From an uncultured Pelagibacteraceae bacterium (GTDB taxonomy: Bacteria; Pseudomonadota; Alphaproteobacteria; Pelagibacterales; Pelagibacteraceae), in NCBI GenBank assembly GCA_902589395.1, contig CACIST010000001.1, forward strand, positions 62,001 to 126,000: a DNA stretch of 64,000 bases. The letters are read 5' to 3'. Of the stretch, positions 35,344 to 45,196 are shown in pieces. The notes beneath the pieces are model-generated. The model made no database searches. It was not told the origin of the DNA and saw only the letters and a program-made list of their open reading frames with translations. The first letter of the stretch is position 1, and each line of letters starts with the position of its first letter. Made by a program: the position numbers and the translations under genes.

Positions 35344-35760
35344 ATGAAATATTGGTTAATGAAATCTGAGCCTGATGTATGGTCAATTGATCAACAAATA
35401 AAAGCTGGAGAAAAAGGAGCTGACTGGGATGGTGTAAGAAATTACCAAGCAGCAAGTAACTTAAAAAAAATGGAAAAAGGAGATCTTTGTTTTTTTTATC
35501 ATTCTAATATAGGAAAAGAGATAGTTGGTATAGTCGAAGTTATTAAAACGGCATTCATTGATCCAACGGATAAGGAAAAAAGGTTTGTTGCAGTTAAAGT
35601 TAGATTTAAAAGTAAACTTCAAAATCCTGTAACACTTGAAAACATCAAAAAAACTAAGGCTTTGGAGAACTTATCTCTAATTAGACAAAGTAGACTATCT
35701 GTCATGCCTATTGATACTAAAAGCTGGAAAATAATTTTGAAGATGGGTAGAATTAATTAA
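35344..35760 (+). CDS. EVE domain protein (DUF55, thymocyte nuclear protein 1-like)
   Basis: A 138-residue protein consisting of one EVE domain: [15 protein letters not shown] at the start, [38 protein letters not shown] and [10 protein letters not shown] near the end. EVE domains are PUA-like pockets that recognise modified bases in DNA or RNA. In alphaproteobacteria this single-domain form is a common housekeeping neighbour. It is followed after 10 bases by acs, which suggests an operon tsaD-small frame-EVE-acs. Confidence 0.93.
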   Translation: MKYWLMKSEPDVWSIDQQIKAGEKGADWDGVRNYQAASNLKKMEKGDLCFFYHSNIGKEIVGIVEVIKTAFIDPTDKEKRFVAVKVRFKSKLQNPVTLENIKKTKALENLSLIRQSRLSVMPIDTKSWKIILKMGRIN

Positions 35761-35770
35761 AAAAAAATTC

Positions 35771-37756
35771 ATGCCTAAGAAAAAAAAAGTTAAAAAAAAA
35801 ATAATCTCTAAAAAACCTAAAGAGACAGTTTATAAAACTAAGAAAGAATGGATAAGCAAAGCTACAGTTAATAAATCTCAATATACAAAAAAATATAACG
35901 AGTCGATTAAAGACAACGATGGATTTTGGAAAAAAGAAGGAAAAAGAATTAATTGGATTAAACCTTATAAAAAAATTAAAGATGTTAAATATAGTAAAGA
36001 TGATGTTCATATTAAATGGTTCTATGATGGAACTTTAAATGCCTCAGCAAATTGCATCGATAGACATCTTAAAAAGAATGCTCACAAAACTGCAATTATA
36101 TGGGTAGGAGACGATCCTAAAGTTCAAAAAAAAATTACATATAAAGAACTTCATAAAGAGGTTTCGAAAGCAGCAAATGGATTGAAAAATTTGGGAGTTC
36201 AAAAAGGTGATAGAGTAACAATTTATCTTACCATGATACCAGAACTTGCCTACACAATGCTTGCATGTGCTAGAATAGGTGCAGTTCATTCCATAATATT
36301 TGGAGGTTTTTCACCAGATAGTATTTCAGGCAGAATTAATGATTGCGAATCTGATTATGTCATAACTGCAGATGAAGGTGTAAGAGGTGGCAAAACAATT
36401 CCTTTGAAATCTATTACAGATGAGGCTTTACAGAGCTGTCCAAATGTAAAAAAATGTATCGTAGTAAAGAGAACAGGTACCAAAAAAATTGATTGGTTTA
36501 ATGATCGTGATGTTTGGTATCACAAAATGACAAGTAAAGTGTCAGTAAAATGTGAGCCTGAGGAAATGAATGCTGAGGATCCATTATTCATTCTTTACAC
36601 ATCTGGTTCAACTGGGAAACCAAAAGGTGTACTACATACAACTGGTGGATATATGGTTTATGCATCAATGACTCACCAATATATTTTTAATTATAAACCT
36701 AAAGATATTTATTGGTGCACGGCTGATATAGGCTGGGTTACAGGACATAGTTATATTATTTACGGTCCACTTGCTAACGGTGCAACTACAATCATGTTTG
36801 AAGGAATACCTACTTATCCTGATACATCTAGGTGGTGGCAAATAGTTGATAAATATAAAGTAAATATTTTCTACACAGCTCCAACAGCAATCAGAGCTTT
36901 AATGAGAGAAGGTGATAAACCTGTAAAGAAAACATCTAGAAAGACTTTAAAACTTTTAGGAACTGTTGGTGAACCAATTAATCCTGAAGCATGGGAGTGG
37001 TACTATAAAACTGTTGGTGATAGTAAATGTCCAATCGTTGATACATGGTGGCAAACAGAAACAGGTGGGATTTTGATCAGTCCACAAACTGGAGCGATAG
37101 ATTTAAAACCTGGATCTGCAACAAAACCATTTTATGGAATTAAACCAGAGATTTTAGATAAAGATGGGAAGGTTTTAAAAGGAGAAGCACAAGGCAGACT
37201 TTGTATTTCTCAATCATGGCCTGGACAAATGAGAAGTGTCTATGGTGACCATCAAAGATTTATAGATACTTATTTTTCACAGTTTGATGGGAAATATTTT
37301 ACAGGTGATGGCTGCAGAAGAGATAAAGATGGATACTATTGGATTACAGGAAGAGTAGATGATGTAATTATTGTTTCAGGCCATAATTTAGGTACCGCAG
37401 AAATAGAAAGTGCATTTGTAGCTCATCCAAAAGTGGCTGAAGCAGCAGTAGTTGGATATCCACATGACATAAAAGGAAACGGACTTTACTGTTATGTAAC
37501 TTTAAATGCTGGAGAAAAAAGTACTCTTGATTTAGAGAGAGATTTAAAACTTTGGGTAAGAAAACAAATTGGTCCAATAGCAACTCCTGACTTAATTCAA
37601 TTTGCTCCAGGACTTCCAAAAACAAGATCTGGAAAAATAATGAGAAGAATTCTCCGAAAAATTGCTGCTAATGAACATGGTCAATTAGGAGACACAACCA
37701 CTTTAGCTGATCCTTCAGTTGTTGAAAGCTTGGTCGATAATAGAAAAAATATCTAG
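35771..37756 (+). CDS. acs: Acetyl-CoA synthetase
   Basis: Acs activates acetate to acetyl-CoA via acetyl-AMP. The family motifs are in place: the phosphate-binding [20 protein letters not shown] (about residues 277-296), [13 protein letters not shown], the [22 protein letters not shown] hinge, and the acetylatable Lys in [15 protein letters not shown] near the end. Length (661) fits; the first 16 residues are an unusual run rich in Lys ([13 protein letters not shown]), so a slightly later start is possible, although no good alternative is visible. Together with the symporter at 38500-40577 it points to acetate use. Confidence 0.97.
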   Translation: MPKKKKVKKKIISKKPKETVYKTKKEWISKATVNKSQYTKKYNESIKDNDGFWKKEGKRINWIKPYKKIKDVKYSKDDVHIKWFYDGTLNASANCIDRHLKKNAHKTAIIWVGDDPKVQKKITYKELHKEVSKAANGLKNLGVQKGDRVTIYLTMIPELAYTMLACARIGAVHSIIFGGFSPDSISGRINDCESDYVITADEGVRGGKTIPLKSITDEALQSCPNVKKCIVVKRTGTKKIDWFNDRDVWYHKMTSKVSVKCEPEEMNAEDPLFILYTSGSTGKPKGVLHTTGGYMVYASMTHQYIFNYKPKDIYWCTADIGWVTGHSYIIYGPLANGATTIMFEGIPTYPDTSRWWQIVDKYKVNIFYTAPTAIRALMREGDKPVKKTSRKTLKLLGTVGEPINPEAWEWYYKTVGDSKCPIVDTWWQTETGGILISPQTGAIDLKPGSATKPFYGIKPEILDKDGKVLKGEAQGRLCISQSWPGQMRSVYGDHQRFIDTYFSQFDGKYFTGDGCRRDKDGYYWITGRVDDVIIVSGHNLGTAEIESAFVAHPKVAEAAVVGYPHDIKGNGLYCYVTLNAGEKSTLDLERDLKLWVRKQIGPIATPDLIQFAPGLPKTRSGKIMRRILRKIAANEHGQLGDTTTLADPSVVESLVDNRKNI

Positions 37757-38379
37757 ATCTTTATTAGTTTAGAAAACTCTTCTTTAATATTATCCCATTT
37801 TAAAATCATAGAATTAAGAACTATTTTTCTATCTATAGATTTTAGTTCGGTAGCGACTGGAGCCCAATTATACAATGCAAGAGCACTTTCATTAAATGGC
37901 CAAGACTTATAATAGTCATCCCATTTAATTTGATCTAATCTTTTCTGAAAACTAGCTCTCGCTTCATCAACAATTTCCTTAGGCATGCCATTCTCTAATT
38001 CTTTATCCAAAATATTATTATAAATTTCAGAGGCTCTATTCGTTTCTTGATAGTTAAAATAAACATTAAGATATGAGATTGTATAAAAGGATAAATCTTG
38101 AAGCGAAATTGCATATATATTCCATTTAGCAGTGTTAATTGATTTTAAAAATGTTTCATCATCAAAATGGAGAACCCATTTAGTGCCCATTCTTGTTTTT
38201 AAATAATTATATAAAGTAACTTGTGATACCCATGCTGATTTTTGCTGAATAAATTCCCCAAGATCCTCGATATTTTTTATTTTTTTCTTTGGCAAAATTC
38301 CTTTGAACATTGCAACTAAGTAGACTTTGAAATCTTGAAGTTTTATATCTTTTAAGTTGAATCTGTATTTGAGGCCCAT
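37753..38379 (-). CDS. Conserved hypothetical protein
   Basis: I do not recognise the family of this 208-residue soluble protein. It has no signal peptide and is rich in Trp, Tyr and Lys, with segments [37 protein letters not shown] and [19 protein letters not shown]. It ends convergently on acs (4-base overlap) and starts close to the symporter operon on the other strand. The normal composition and lack of any competing frame support a real gene. A helical, possibly membrane-associated protein is all that can be said. Confidence 0.7.
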   Translation of the reverse strand: MGLKYRFNLKDIKLQDFKVYLVAMFKGILPKKKIKNIEDLGEFIQQKSAWVSQVTLYNYLKTRMGTKWVLHFDDETFLKSINTAKWNIYAISLQDLSFYTISYLNVYFNYQETNRASEIYNNILDKELENGMPKEIVDEARASFQKRLDQIKWDDYYKSWPFNESALALYNWAPVATELKSIDRKIVLNSMILKWDNIKEEFSKLIKI

Positions 38380-38401
38380 TTATCTAACTAATATGTTGAT
38401 G

Positions 38402-38494
38402 TATAATGTAAAAATGACACAATATCGAGTGTTTTTAAGGGTTTAAATAAGTTTGATTATCGGTATGGTTCTTTCTTTAACCTATAGGAGAGAG
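38402..38494 (+). promoter_or_regulatory. Promoter and leader of the acetate-type symporter operon
   Basis: A TATAAT box sits at 38402-38407, with a leader of about 85 bases to the ATG at 38500. A clear AGGAGAGAG ribosome-binding site (38486-38494) is 5 bases from the start, one of the strongest in the window. A convincing -35 box is not visible at the expected distance. The leader is slightly more GC-rich than other spacers and may have structure, but I found no riboswitch match. Confidence 0.45.
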
Positions 38495-38499
38495 AAAAA

Positions 38500-38766
38500 A
38501 TGTCAAAACAAGAACAACACTGGGAAAAAACCAGAAATTTGCTTTTTATCACATTAGCAATTTGGTTTGTTTTCTCAATTGGCATCTTTCTTTTCGGAGC
38601 CGAAATGCAAGAATCTAGCATTAGACCATTTGGATATCCTTTAACGTATTGGTTTACATGTCAGGGATCACTTGCAATCTTCGTCATTCTAATTTTCTGG
38701 TTTGCAGGTCGACAAGAGAAAATAGATGATGAGTTCGGATTTACTGAAAGAGAGGGCGAACAATGA
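38500..38766 (+). CDS. DUF4212 small subunit of sodium/solute symporter
   Basis: An 88-residue protein with two membrane segments (about residues 15-36 and 49-72). It matches DUF4212: HWEKTRNLLFITLAIWFVFSIGIFLF, then FGYPLTYWFTCQGSLAIFVILIFWFAGRQ, and DDEFGF near the end. Such proteins are encoded directly before VC_2705-type sodium/solute symporters and probably form part of the carrier. The stop overlaps the start of the symporter gene by four bases, so translation is coupled. Confidence 0.93.
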   Translation: MSKQEQHWEKTRNLLFITLAIWFVFSIGIFLFGAEMQESSIRPFGYPLTYWFTCQGSLAIFVILIFWFAGRQEKIDDEFGFTEREGEQ

Positions 38767-40577
38767 TAAAAGGTAAATTTATAGATAATCTACCTAAGGT
38801 CTATGGGATATATACTGGAGGTTTTCTAGTATTTATCATCATAATGGCCATAGCTGAACAAGCTGGTATGTCAGCAAAAATGATTGGTATCTTTTTTGTT
38901 GCTTTTACAGTTTTGATTTATGCTTTAATTGGTTGGTTATCAAGAACACTTCAAACAGACGCTTATTACGTAGCTGGAAGGCAAGTACCTACCGTATTTA
39001 ATGGAATGGCAACTGCAGCAGACTGGATGTCTGGTGCATCTTTTGTAGCCATGGCAGGTGGTATTTATTTTAAAGGCTATGGTTATATGGCACTGCTTGT
39101 TGGATGGACTGGTGGATATGTACTAGTTGCATCTTTGTTAGCACCATATCTTAGAAAATTTGGATGTTATACAGTACCAGATTTTATAGGAACTCGTTAC
39201 GGTGGTAACCTAGCAAGATTTAGTGCTGTTATAGTCTTAACTGTTGCATCATTCACTTACGTGACTGCTCAAATTAACGCTACAGGTACAATTGCATCTG
39301 TTGCTTTAGATATTCCATTTGAAATTGCAGTTTATGTTGGACTTGCTAGTATTTTGATGTGCTCAATGCTTGGTGGAATGAGAGCAGTAACTTGGACACA
39401 AGTTGCTCAATATATTGTATTAATTATTGCTTATTTACTTCCAGTATTCTGGATAAGTAACAATATTGGTGCAGGTTTCTTCCCACATTTCATGTTAGCT
39501 GACGAAGTAGCAAGAATTGCAGAACTTGAAGGTCAATTTGGATTTGTTAAAAACTCAGCTGCAGATTTAGCTACAGTTCCAAAAGGATTGGCGGGAATTA
39601 CTAAACCGCACTCTTCAGTTAATGCAACACCTTGGGCGTTTATTTCATTAGCAGTATGTATGATGGCTGGAACAGCTTCATTACCTCATGTTATGATGAG
39701 ATACTTTACTACTCCAAGTGTAAGAACAGCTAGAAGATCAGTAGGTTGGTCGTTATTCTTTATATTCCTACTTTACTCTTCAGCTCCAATGTTAGCTACT
39801 CTATCAAAAATTTCTTTGATGGATCCTAATCTAGCTACTGGAATTATCGGTAAATCGATAACTGAAGTTCAAGCTCTTGACTGGTATCAAAACTGGAACC
39901 AAGCGAAGTTGATGTTTGTAAGTGACTTTAATGGCAACGGAACTCTAGAACTTAATGAGTTCTTTATGAAAGGTAGCGCTGTTGTATTAGCAACACCTGA
40001 AATTGCTGGATTACCATATGTAATATCTGGACTAGTTGCTGCTGGAGGTATGGCTGCTGCCATGTCGACTGCGGATGGATTAGTTTTAGCTATTTCAAAT
40101 GCATTATCACATGATGTTTACTACAAAATCATTAATCCAAAAGCTGAAACTGCAAAAAGATTAATTGTTGCAAGGGTATTACTTGTATTGATTGGTTTTG
40201 CAGGAGCTACAATTGCTGCACTTGAGATACAAGGTATTCTAGGTTCGGTAATTTGGGCTTTTGACTTTGCGATGTCTGGACTATTCTTCCCACTTGTACT
40301 TGGTGTATGGTGGAAGAGAGCTAATGCACCAGGAGCTGTTGCGGGAATGCTGTTAGGACTGATCTCAGGAACTGCGTATCTAGTTTGGGTACGAAGTGGT
40401 GGATCTGGGTTCTTAGGCATAACTCAACTTACTTTTGGTATAGTTGGAGCTGCTGTGAGTTTAGTTTCTATGATTGTTGTCAGTTTAATTACTACGGCAC
40501 CAGACGCAGCTACTCAGAAAATGGTTGATGATGTCCGTGTACCAAGTGGAAAAACCATACTTGGAAAACAACATTAA
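38763..40577 (+). CDS. actP: Sodium/solute symporter, acetate permease (ActP/VC_2705) type
   Basis: A 604-residue sodium-coupled carrier with about 13 membrane segments. DAYYVAGRQVPTVFNGMATAADWMSGASFVAMAG (about residues 59-92) and GCYTVPDFIGTRYGG are typical of acetate/pyruvate symporters of the SSS family, and AAGGMAAAMSTADGLVLAISNALSHDVYY holds the sodium-site region. The pairing with a DUF4212 subunit marks the VC_2705 branch. A loop at residues 388-399 has an EF-hand-like calcium-binding pattern. With acs close by, acetate or another short monocarboxylate is the likely substrate. Confidence 0.92.
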   Translation: MIKGKFIDNLPKVYGIYTGGFLVFIIIMAIAEQAGMSAKMIGIFFVAFTVLIYALIGWLSRTLQTDAYYVAGRQVPTVFNGMATAADWMSGASFVAMAGGIYFKGYGYMALLVGWTGGYVLVASLLAPYLRKFGCYTVPDFIGTRYGGNLARFSAVIVLTVASFTYVTAQINATGTIASVALDIPFEIAVYVGLASILMCSMLGGMRAVTWTQVAQYIVLIIAYLLPVFWISNNIGAGFFPHFMLADEVARIAELEGQFGFVKNSAADLATVPKGLAGITKPHSSVNATPWAFISLAVCMMAGTASLPHVMMRYFTTPSVRTARRSVGWSLFFIFLLYSSAPMLATLSKISLMDPNLATGIIGKSITEVQALDWYQNWNQAKLMFVSDFNGNGTLELNEFFMKGSAVVLATPEIAGLPYVISGLVAAGGMAAAMSTADGLVLAISNALSHDVYYKIINPKAETAKRLIVARVLLVLIGFAGATIAALEIQGILGSVIWAFDFAMSGLFFPLVLGVWWKRANAPGAVAGMLLGLISGTAYLVWVRSGGSGFLGITQLTFGIVGAAVSLVSMIVVSLITTAPDAATQKMVDDVRVPSGKTILGKQH

Positions 40578-40593
40578 TTAAAATATATTATTT

Positions 40594-40616
40594 TAGGGGC
40601 GAAAATTTCGCCCCTA
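40594..40616 (+). terminator. GC-rich hairpin after the symporter gene
   Basis: TAGGGGCGAAA and TTTCGCCCCTA form a nearly perfect inverted repeat with GGGGCG (40596-40601) pairing with CGCCCC (40609-40614), 17 bases after the symporter stop. No T run follows on the plus strand, so it is not a textbook intrinsic terminator; it may end or stabilise the 3' end of the message. It resembles the dctP hairpin in GC content, against a very AT-rich background. Confidence 0.6.
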
Positions 40617-40629
40617 GATAAGATCAAAA

Positions 40630-40980
40630 ATGTCAGCAAACTTTCATCCCTTAGTTTACATAATTGATTATATCCTTGGTGTTATAATGTGGACTCTAAT
40701 TGGACGAGTTGCGATGAATATATTTCAGAAGGAAGATTCACAATTTTTCTTTATGAAAGTATTTGTGAAACTAACGAACCCACTTATAAAAATATTTAAG
40801 CCAATTACTCCTAGCTTCATTATAGGACCTTTAGTACCACTTTATGTAGCTTGGTTCTTTTACATGGGTCGTTTCTATTTAATGCCTTATTTACTTGGTT
40901 ATTCAGTTATGGGTATGCTTTCGTTCCCTCTTGAAAGTGAAATTGCTCGAGAAATATATAGAATATTCAGTAAAAATTAA
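40630..40980 (+). CDS. Small membrane protein, YggT-like
   Basis: A 116-residue protein with three hydrophobic segments. The stretch FFMKVFVKLTNPLIKIFKPITPSFI resembles the YggT pattern of NPLxxxxRxxxP between two helices, and a first helix with a Trp (GVIMWTLIGRVAM) precedes it. Similarity is weaker than for the gene at 31113, so the family call is tentative. A short AT-rich spacer of 43 bases with a small dyad separates it from rpe. Confidence 0.65.
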   Translation: MSANFHPLVYIIDYILGVIMWTLIGRVAMNIFQKEDSQFFFMKVFVKLTNPLIKIFKPITPSFIIGPLVPLYVAWFFYMGRFYLMPYLLGYSVMGMLSFPLESEIAREIYRIFSKN

Positions 40981-41023
40981 TTCAAATAGAACAAAAAATT
41001 GATACTAATATTTTTAGTACCAA

Positions 41024-41683
41024 ATGAAAAAAATTCAAATTTCTCCATCTATATTATCTGCTGACTTTAGTCAGCTTGGAAATGAAATTAAGAAGTTAGA
41101 AGAAGGTGGAGCTGACTTAATTCATGTCGATGTAATGGACGGTCACTTTGTTCCAAATTTAACAATAGGACCGCCAGTAATAAAAAACTTAAGAAAATAT
41201 ACCAAGCTTCCGTTTGATGTACATTTAATGATCTCTCCAGTGCATGAATATATAGAAAGTTATGCAGATGCTGGTGCTGATATAATAACTATTCATCCTG
41301 AAGCTACTGAAAATTTAAAAGAATCTATTAATTTGATAAAAAAATTTGGTAAAAAAGTTGGTGTATCTTTAAATCCAAAAACTGAAATTAAAACTTTAGT
41401 TCATGAAATAGACAACATTGATTTAGTTCTAGTTATGAGTGTTAATCCTGGTTTTGGTGGGCAAAAATTTATGCCTGAAGTATTAGATAAAATAAAAGAG
41501 TTGAAAAAAATAAAAGATAAGAGCCAATATCAATTTGATATTGAAGTTGATGGAGGTATTAATTTTAGTAATTCAAAAATAGTTTTAGAGGCTGGAGCTG
41601 ATATTTTAGTATCTGGAACCACAATCTTCAAAGAGAACGATGGTAATATCAAAACAAATATTGAAAAACTAAAATCAATGTAA
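41024..41683 (+). CDS. rpe: Ribulose-phosphate 3-epimerase
   Basis: Rpe interconverts ribulose 5-phosphate and xylulose 5-phosphate in the pentose phosphate pathway. The TIM-barrel signature is complete: ISPSILSADFSQLGNEI, the metal-binding LIHVDVMDGHFVPNLTIGP (about residues 34-52), FDVHLMI, MSVNPGFGGQKFMP and the phosphate-binding EVDGGINFSNSK followed by VSGTTIF. The length of 219 residues is normal. The heparinase-like gene follows after one base. Confidence 0.97.
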   Translation: MKKIQISPSILSADFSQLGNEIKKLEEGGADLIHVDVMDGHFVPNLTIGPPVIKNLRKYTKLPFDVHLMISPVHEYIESYADAGADIITIHPEATENLKESINLIKKFGKKVGVSLNPKTEIKTLVHEIDNIDLVLVMSVNPGFGGQKFMPEVLDKIKELKKIKDKSQYQFDIEVDGGINFSNSKIVLEAGADILVSGTTIFKENDGNIKTNIEKLKSM

Positions 41684-41684
41684 A

Positions 41685-43313
41685 ATGTTTTTAAAAAGTT
41701 CTTTTAATTATATCAATGAATTTTATTTTATTTTTAAAAACCAAATACGAAAAATTTATTTAAACTCATCTATTTATAACAGAAAAATTTCAAGAGTTGA
41801 TGAAACTGTTTTAGTTTATCAACCAAGTCTTAATATACTTAGTTCATTAATAAAGTACGAAAAACAAAAAAATAAAATTGAAGATTTTAATGTTCAATCT
41901 ATATGGGAAAATAAACATCTAAAATATAAAGATTTTAAAAAACTTCACAGTTTTTATTGGCTGTTTTCGATAGATCTTAAATCTTCAAATGAAGTTACTC
42001 AGTCAATTATTAAAAATTGGATTAAAAAGAATCAAAACTATGAAACAAAAAGTTGGGAAGTAGATATTCTTTCTAAAAGAGTAATAGCTTGGATTTCAAA
42101 TTCAAAAATAACCTACGATGAATCTGGAAATAACTATAAAAATAGTTTTAACGAAATAATTAGTAAGCAGGTAAATCATTTGATGAATGAAATTGAAAGA
42201 TCATCTGATTTAAACGACAAAATGATAGGTTGTACAGCTATAACCCTTACAGGAATAGCGTACAAAAATAAAAGGTTTTTGGAGTACGGATTAAATTTAC
42301 TTAAGAAGATTATTAATAATTCTTTTGACAATAACTTCTTTCCAAAATCAAGAAATATTAGACAGATGATTTTTTATTTAAAATATTTTATTTTGATCAG
42401 AGAACTCTTAAAAGACTCTTTAAATGATATTCCAGAATACTTAAATGAAATAATTCATTTTCTTGGAAAATCCTATGATTTTATTTGGGGATCATTAAGA
42501 CAGAGTTTATTATTTAATGGAAATAATAATTCAAATAATAAAGACTTTGATAAATATCTATCTCTTTTTAGATATAAATTTAAAAATGAGAAATTCGATA
42601 TATCCGGTTATACAATCTTAAAAAATAAAAATGCAGTTCTTGCCATGGATATAGGAGGTAATCCTAAAAGGAATTACTCTGAAAATTACCAAAGCGGACC
42701 CTTATCATTTGAATTTTTTTTTAAAGATAAAAAACTAATTACAAATTCTGGTTATTTTCAAGATCATAACCATCAACTAAATTCAATTTCAAAATCAACT
42801 GCAACCCACTCAACATTAATTTTAGATAACTCTTCAACTTGTAATTTCAAAAAAAATAGTAATGGTCCAAGTATAGTAAATAAGGGATTTAAAACCTTTG
42901 ACAAAGAAATAACCTATGAAAAAAATTATTGGAGTATTAAATGTTCGCATGATGGATATTTGTCTAGATACGGAGTAATTCACCAAAGAAATTTAGAATT
43001 TGATGTAAATAAAAATATTATTTTTGGAAAAGAAAAACTTATTAAAAAAAAGAATTTTAAAGTTACAAACTTTGAAATAAGATTTCATCTGTTGCCAAAT
43101 ATTAAAGTAACGAAGCTTCAAGATAATAAATCTGTTTTAATTGAATTAGAGAATTCTGGTTGGAGATTTTTTTCAAATGATGGATTGATAGGAGTTGAAA
43201 CTGGGCTATACTTTGGTAATAAAAATCAATATATTGAGAACCAGAATATTTTCATATCTGGTATTACTCAGAGTAATGAACAATTAATTGAATGGCAGAT
43301 AAGCAAAATATGA
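41685..43313 (+). CDS. Heparinase II/III-like protein
   Basis: A 542-residue protein. The N-terminal half is helical with Trp-rich segments (FYWLFSIDLKSSN, KSWEVDILSKRVIAWISNS) as in alginate lyase/heparinase toroid domains. The C-terminal half (from about residue 290) is a beta-rich heparinase II/III domain with KNKNAVLAMDIGGNPKRNYSE, GPLSFEFFF, HNHQLNSISKSTATHSTLILDN (catalytic-type His region) and RFHLLPNIKVTKLQDNKSVLIELE. Genes of this type sit before purH in many alphaproteobacteria, as I recall, and may act on a cell-wall or envelope polysaccharide. No signal peptide is visible. It overlaps purH by four bases. Confidence 0.85.
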   Translation: MFLKSSFNYINEFYFIFKNQIRKIYLNSSIYNRKISRVDETVLVYQPSLNILSSLIKYEKQKNKIEDFNVQSIWENKHLKYKDFKKLHSFYWLFSIDLKSSNEVTQSIIKNWIKKNQNYETKSWEVDILSKRVIAWISNSKITYDESGNNYKNSFNEIISKQVNHLMNEIERSSDLNDKMIGCTAITLTGIAYKNKRFLEYGLNLLKKIINNSFDNNFFPKSRNIRQMIFYLKYFILIRELLKDSLNDIPEYLNEIIHFLGKSYDFIWGSLRQSLLFNGNNNSNNKDFDKYLSLFRYKFKNEKFDISGYTILKNKNAVLAMDIGGNPKRNYSENYQSGPLSFEFFFKDKKLITNSGYFQDHNHQLNSISKSTATHSTLILDNSSTCNFKKNSNGPSIVNKGFKTFDKEITYEKNYWSIKCSHDGYLSRYGVIHQRNLEFDVNKNIIFGKEKLIKKKNFKVTNFEIRFHLLPNIKVTKLQDNKSVLIELENSGWRFFSNDGLIGVETGLYFGNKNQYIENQNIFISGITQSNEQLIEWQISKI

Positions 43314-44854
43314 TTAATAAAATTAAAAAAGCTATTATATCTCTCTCAGATAAATCTGACATTAAATTAGTATTAAATACACTAGAAAAATACAAAGTGA
43401 ATGTAATAAGCTCAGGAGGTACATCAAAAGAAATTAAGAAATTAGGCTTTAAATGCACAGAAGTATCAGAGTATACAAATACTGATGAGATTTTAGATGG
43501 CAGGGTAAAAACGCTTCATCCAAAGTTATATGCAGGTATTTTAAATAAAAGAGAAAGTAAAAGTCATAAAAAAGAGCTCAGGAAGAATAATTATGACGAA
43601 ATAGATCTAGTTATAGTTAATTTTTATCCATTTGAAGCAAAATTAAAAAATACAAAAAATCATAATAAACTCATTGAAAATATAGATATTGGAGGACCAA
43701 GTCTAGTAAGAGCTGCAGCTAAAAACTATAAATATACAACTGTTCTTACCTCTCCACATCAGTACAAAGAATTTATTTTGAATATAAAAAAAAATAAAGG
43801 TTCAACAAGTTTGGAATTTAGAAAAAAACTATCTCAAGAAGCATTTAATTTTACAGCATACTATGACTCAGTAATTTCTGAATATTTAAACAGTGAGAAT
43901 AAAGATTTCTTTCCTATTAAAAAGACTTTTCATGGAAATTTGGTTGAAGTTTTACGATATGGTGAAAACCCTCACCAACAATCTGCAATTTATTCAAAAC
44001 AAAATAATTTAGATATATCTAAATTGAGTGGAAAAAAACTAAGTTATAATAATTATAATGATATTTATGCAGCTCTCAATATTTCACAGACGCTTCCAAA
44101 AAATACTGGAACGGTAATTGTAAAACATGCCAGCCCATGTGGTGTGTCAGTAAATGATGATAAAATTGAAAGTTTTAAAGAAGCTTTGGCCTGTGATCCA
44201 ATAAGTGCCTTCGGAGGAATAGTTTCATGTAATTTTAAAATAAATAAAAAAATAGCTTTAGAATTAAATAAAATTTTTTTAGAGGTAATCATTGGACTGG
44301 GTTTTGATAAAGAATCACTGAAATTATTGAGGAAAAAGAAAAATTTAAGATTAATTGATGCATCAAAATTAGGTAAACAAAACTTAAACAATATCACTAG
44401 TCACTTCGATTCTTTATTACTGCAAAGTACAGATGACAAAATTTTTACTAAGAATAATTTTAAAGTTGTATCTAAAATTAAGCCATCAAAGAAAATTATG
44501 GATGACTTAATATTTGCTTTCAATATATGTAGAAACGTAAAGTCTAATGCAATTGTTTTAACCAAAAATAGTTCAACCATTGGAATTGGATCAGGTCAAC
44601 CAAGCAGATTAGATAGTTGTAAAATAGCGATAAATAAAATGCAAAAATTCCAAAAAATTAGTGAAAATGACATAATCTTAGGGGCCTCAGATGCATTTTT
44701 TCCTTTTGTCGATGGAATTGAAATTTTAGTTCAAAATGGAGTAAGTGCTATCATCCAACCTTCTGGATCCATTCGTGATAAGGAAATTATTAAATTTGCA
44801 GATAAATTGGGAGTTATATTAGTATTTTCAAAAACCAGACACTTTAAACATTAA
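43310..44854 (+). CDS. purH: Bifunctional AICAR transformylase/IMP cyclohydrolase
   Basis: PurH carries out the last two steps of IMP synthesis. The N-terminal cyclohydrolase (MGS fold) has AIISLSDKSDI, VISSGGTSKEIKKLG, DGRVKTLHPKLYAGIL and NIDIGGPSLVRAAAKN; the transformylase half has EVLRYGENPHQQ, IVKHASPCGVSV with the catalytic Lys-His, DPISAFGGIV and IGIGSGQPSRLDS. The ATG at 43310 overlaps the upstream stop and starts right before the family's conserved N-terminus; an ATG at 43292 would add six residues. Length is about 514. Confidence 0.96.
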   Translation: MINKIKKAIISLSDKSDIKLVLNTLEKYKVNVISSGGTSKEIKKLGFKCTEVSEYTNTDEILDGRVKTLHPKLYAGILNKRESKSHKKELRKNNYDEIDLVIVNFYPFEAKLKNTKNHNKLIENIDIGGPSLVRAAAKNYKYTTVLTSPHQYKEFILNIKKNKGSTSLEFRKKLSQEAFNFTAYYDSVISEYLNSENKDFFPIKKTFHGNLVEVLRYGENPHQQSAIYSKQNNLDISKLSGKKLSYNNYNDIYAALNISQTLPKNTGTVIVKHASPCGVSVNDDKIESFKEALACDPISAFGGIVSCNFKINKKIALELNKIFLEVIIGLGFDKESLKLLRKKKNLRLIDASKLGKQNLNNITSHFDSLLLQSTDDKIFTKNNFKVVSKIKPSKKIMDDLIFAFNICRNVKSNAIVLTKNSSTIGIGSGQPSRLDSCKIAINKMQKFQKISENDIILGASDAFFPFVDGIEILVQNGVSAIIQPSGSIRDKEIIKFADKLGVILVFSKTRHFKH

Positions 44855-44860
44855 GAATTT

Positions 44861-45196
44861 TTAAATTTTATCTATTTTTGCGGCAAGAACGAAATCGCTT
44901 TCATGCAATCCATTTATAGCGTGAGTTTGTATTTTTATTTTTGCATATCCCCAACCAAACCATATATCTGGATGATGTCCTTCTCGTTCAGCAATTTCTC
45001 CAACTTTATTCACAAAGGATTGGCTTTCTAAAAAATTGTTAAATTTAAAGTTTTTGATTATGTAAAAATCTTTTTTCTCAACAGAATCTACATCCCATCC
45101 ATCAACCTTTTTGAGATATTTATGAATTTCCTCAAGGTTAAAACTTGGAATACCACCCTCACAAGGAATACATTTTTTATCAGCTAAATCACTCAT
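44861..45196 (-). CDS. phhB: Pterin-4a-carbinolamine dehydratase
   Basis: A 111-residue protein of the PCD/DCoH family that regenerates a pterin cofactor by dehydration. The catalytic His pair is in EREGHHPDIWFGWGYAKIKIQ, followed by THAINGLHESDFVLAAKID; the N-terminus CIPCEGGIPSF is also typical. No phenylalanine hydroxylase gene lies nearby, as in many bacteria where PCD-like proteins support molybdopterin or folate metabolism. It ends convergently on purH, and its start overlaps the sulfotransferase stop by 8 bases. Confidence 0.93.
   Translation of the reverse strand: MSDLADKKCIPCEGGIPSFNLEEIHKYLKKVDGWDVDSVEKKDFYIIKNFKFNNFLESQSFVNKVGEIAEREGHHPDIWFGWGYAKIKIQTHAINGLHESDFVLAAKIDKI

Noticed and set aside
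40981-41023. Terminator between the YggT-like gene and rpe
   Set aside because: Only a six-base AT-rich dyad (TACTAA/TTAGTA) is present with no T run, too weak to call.
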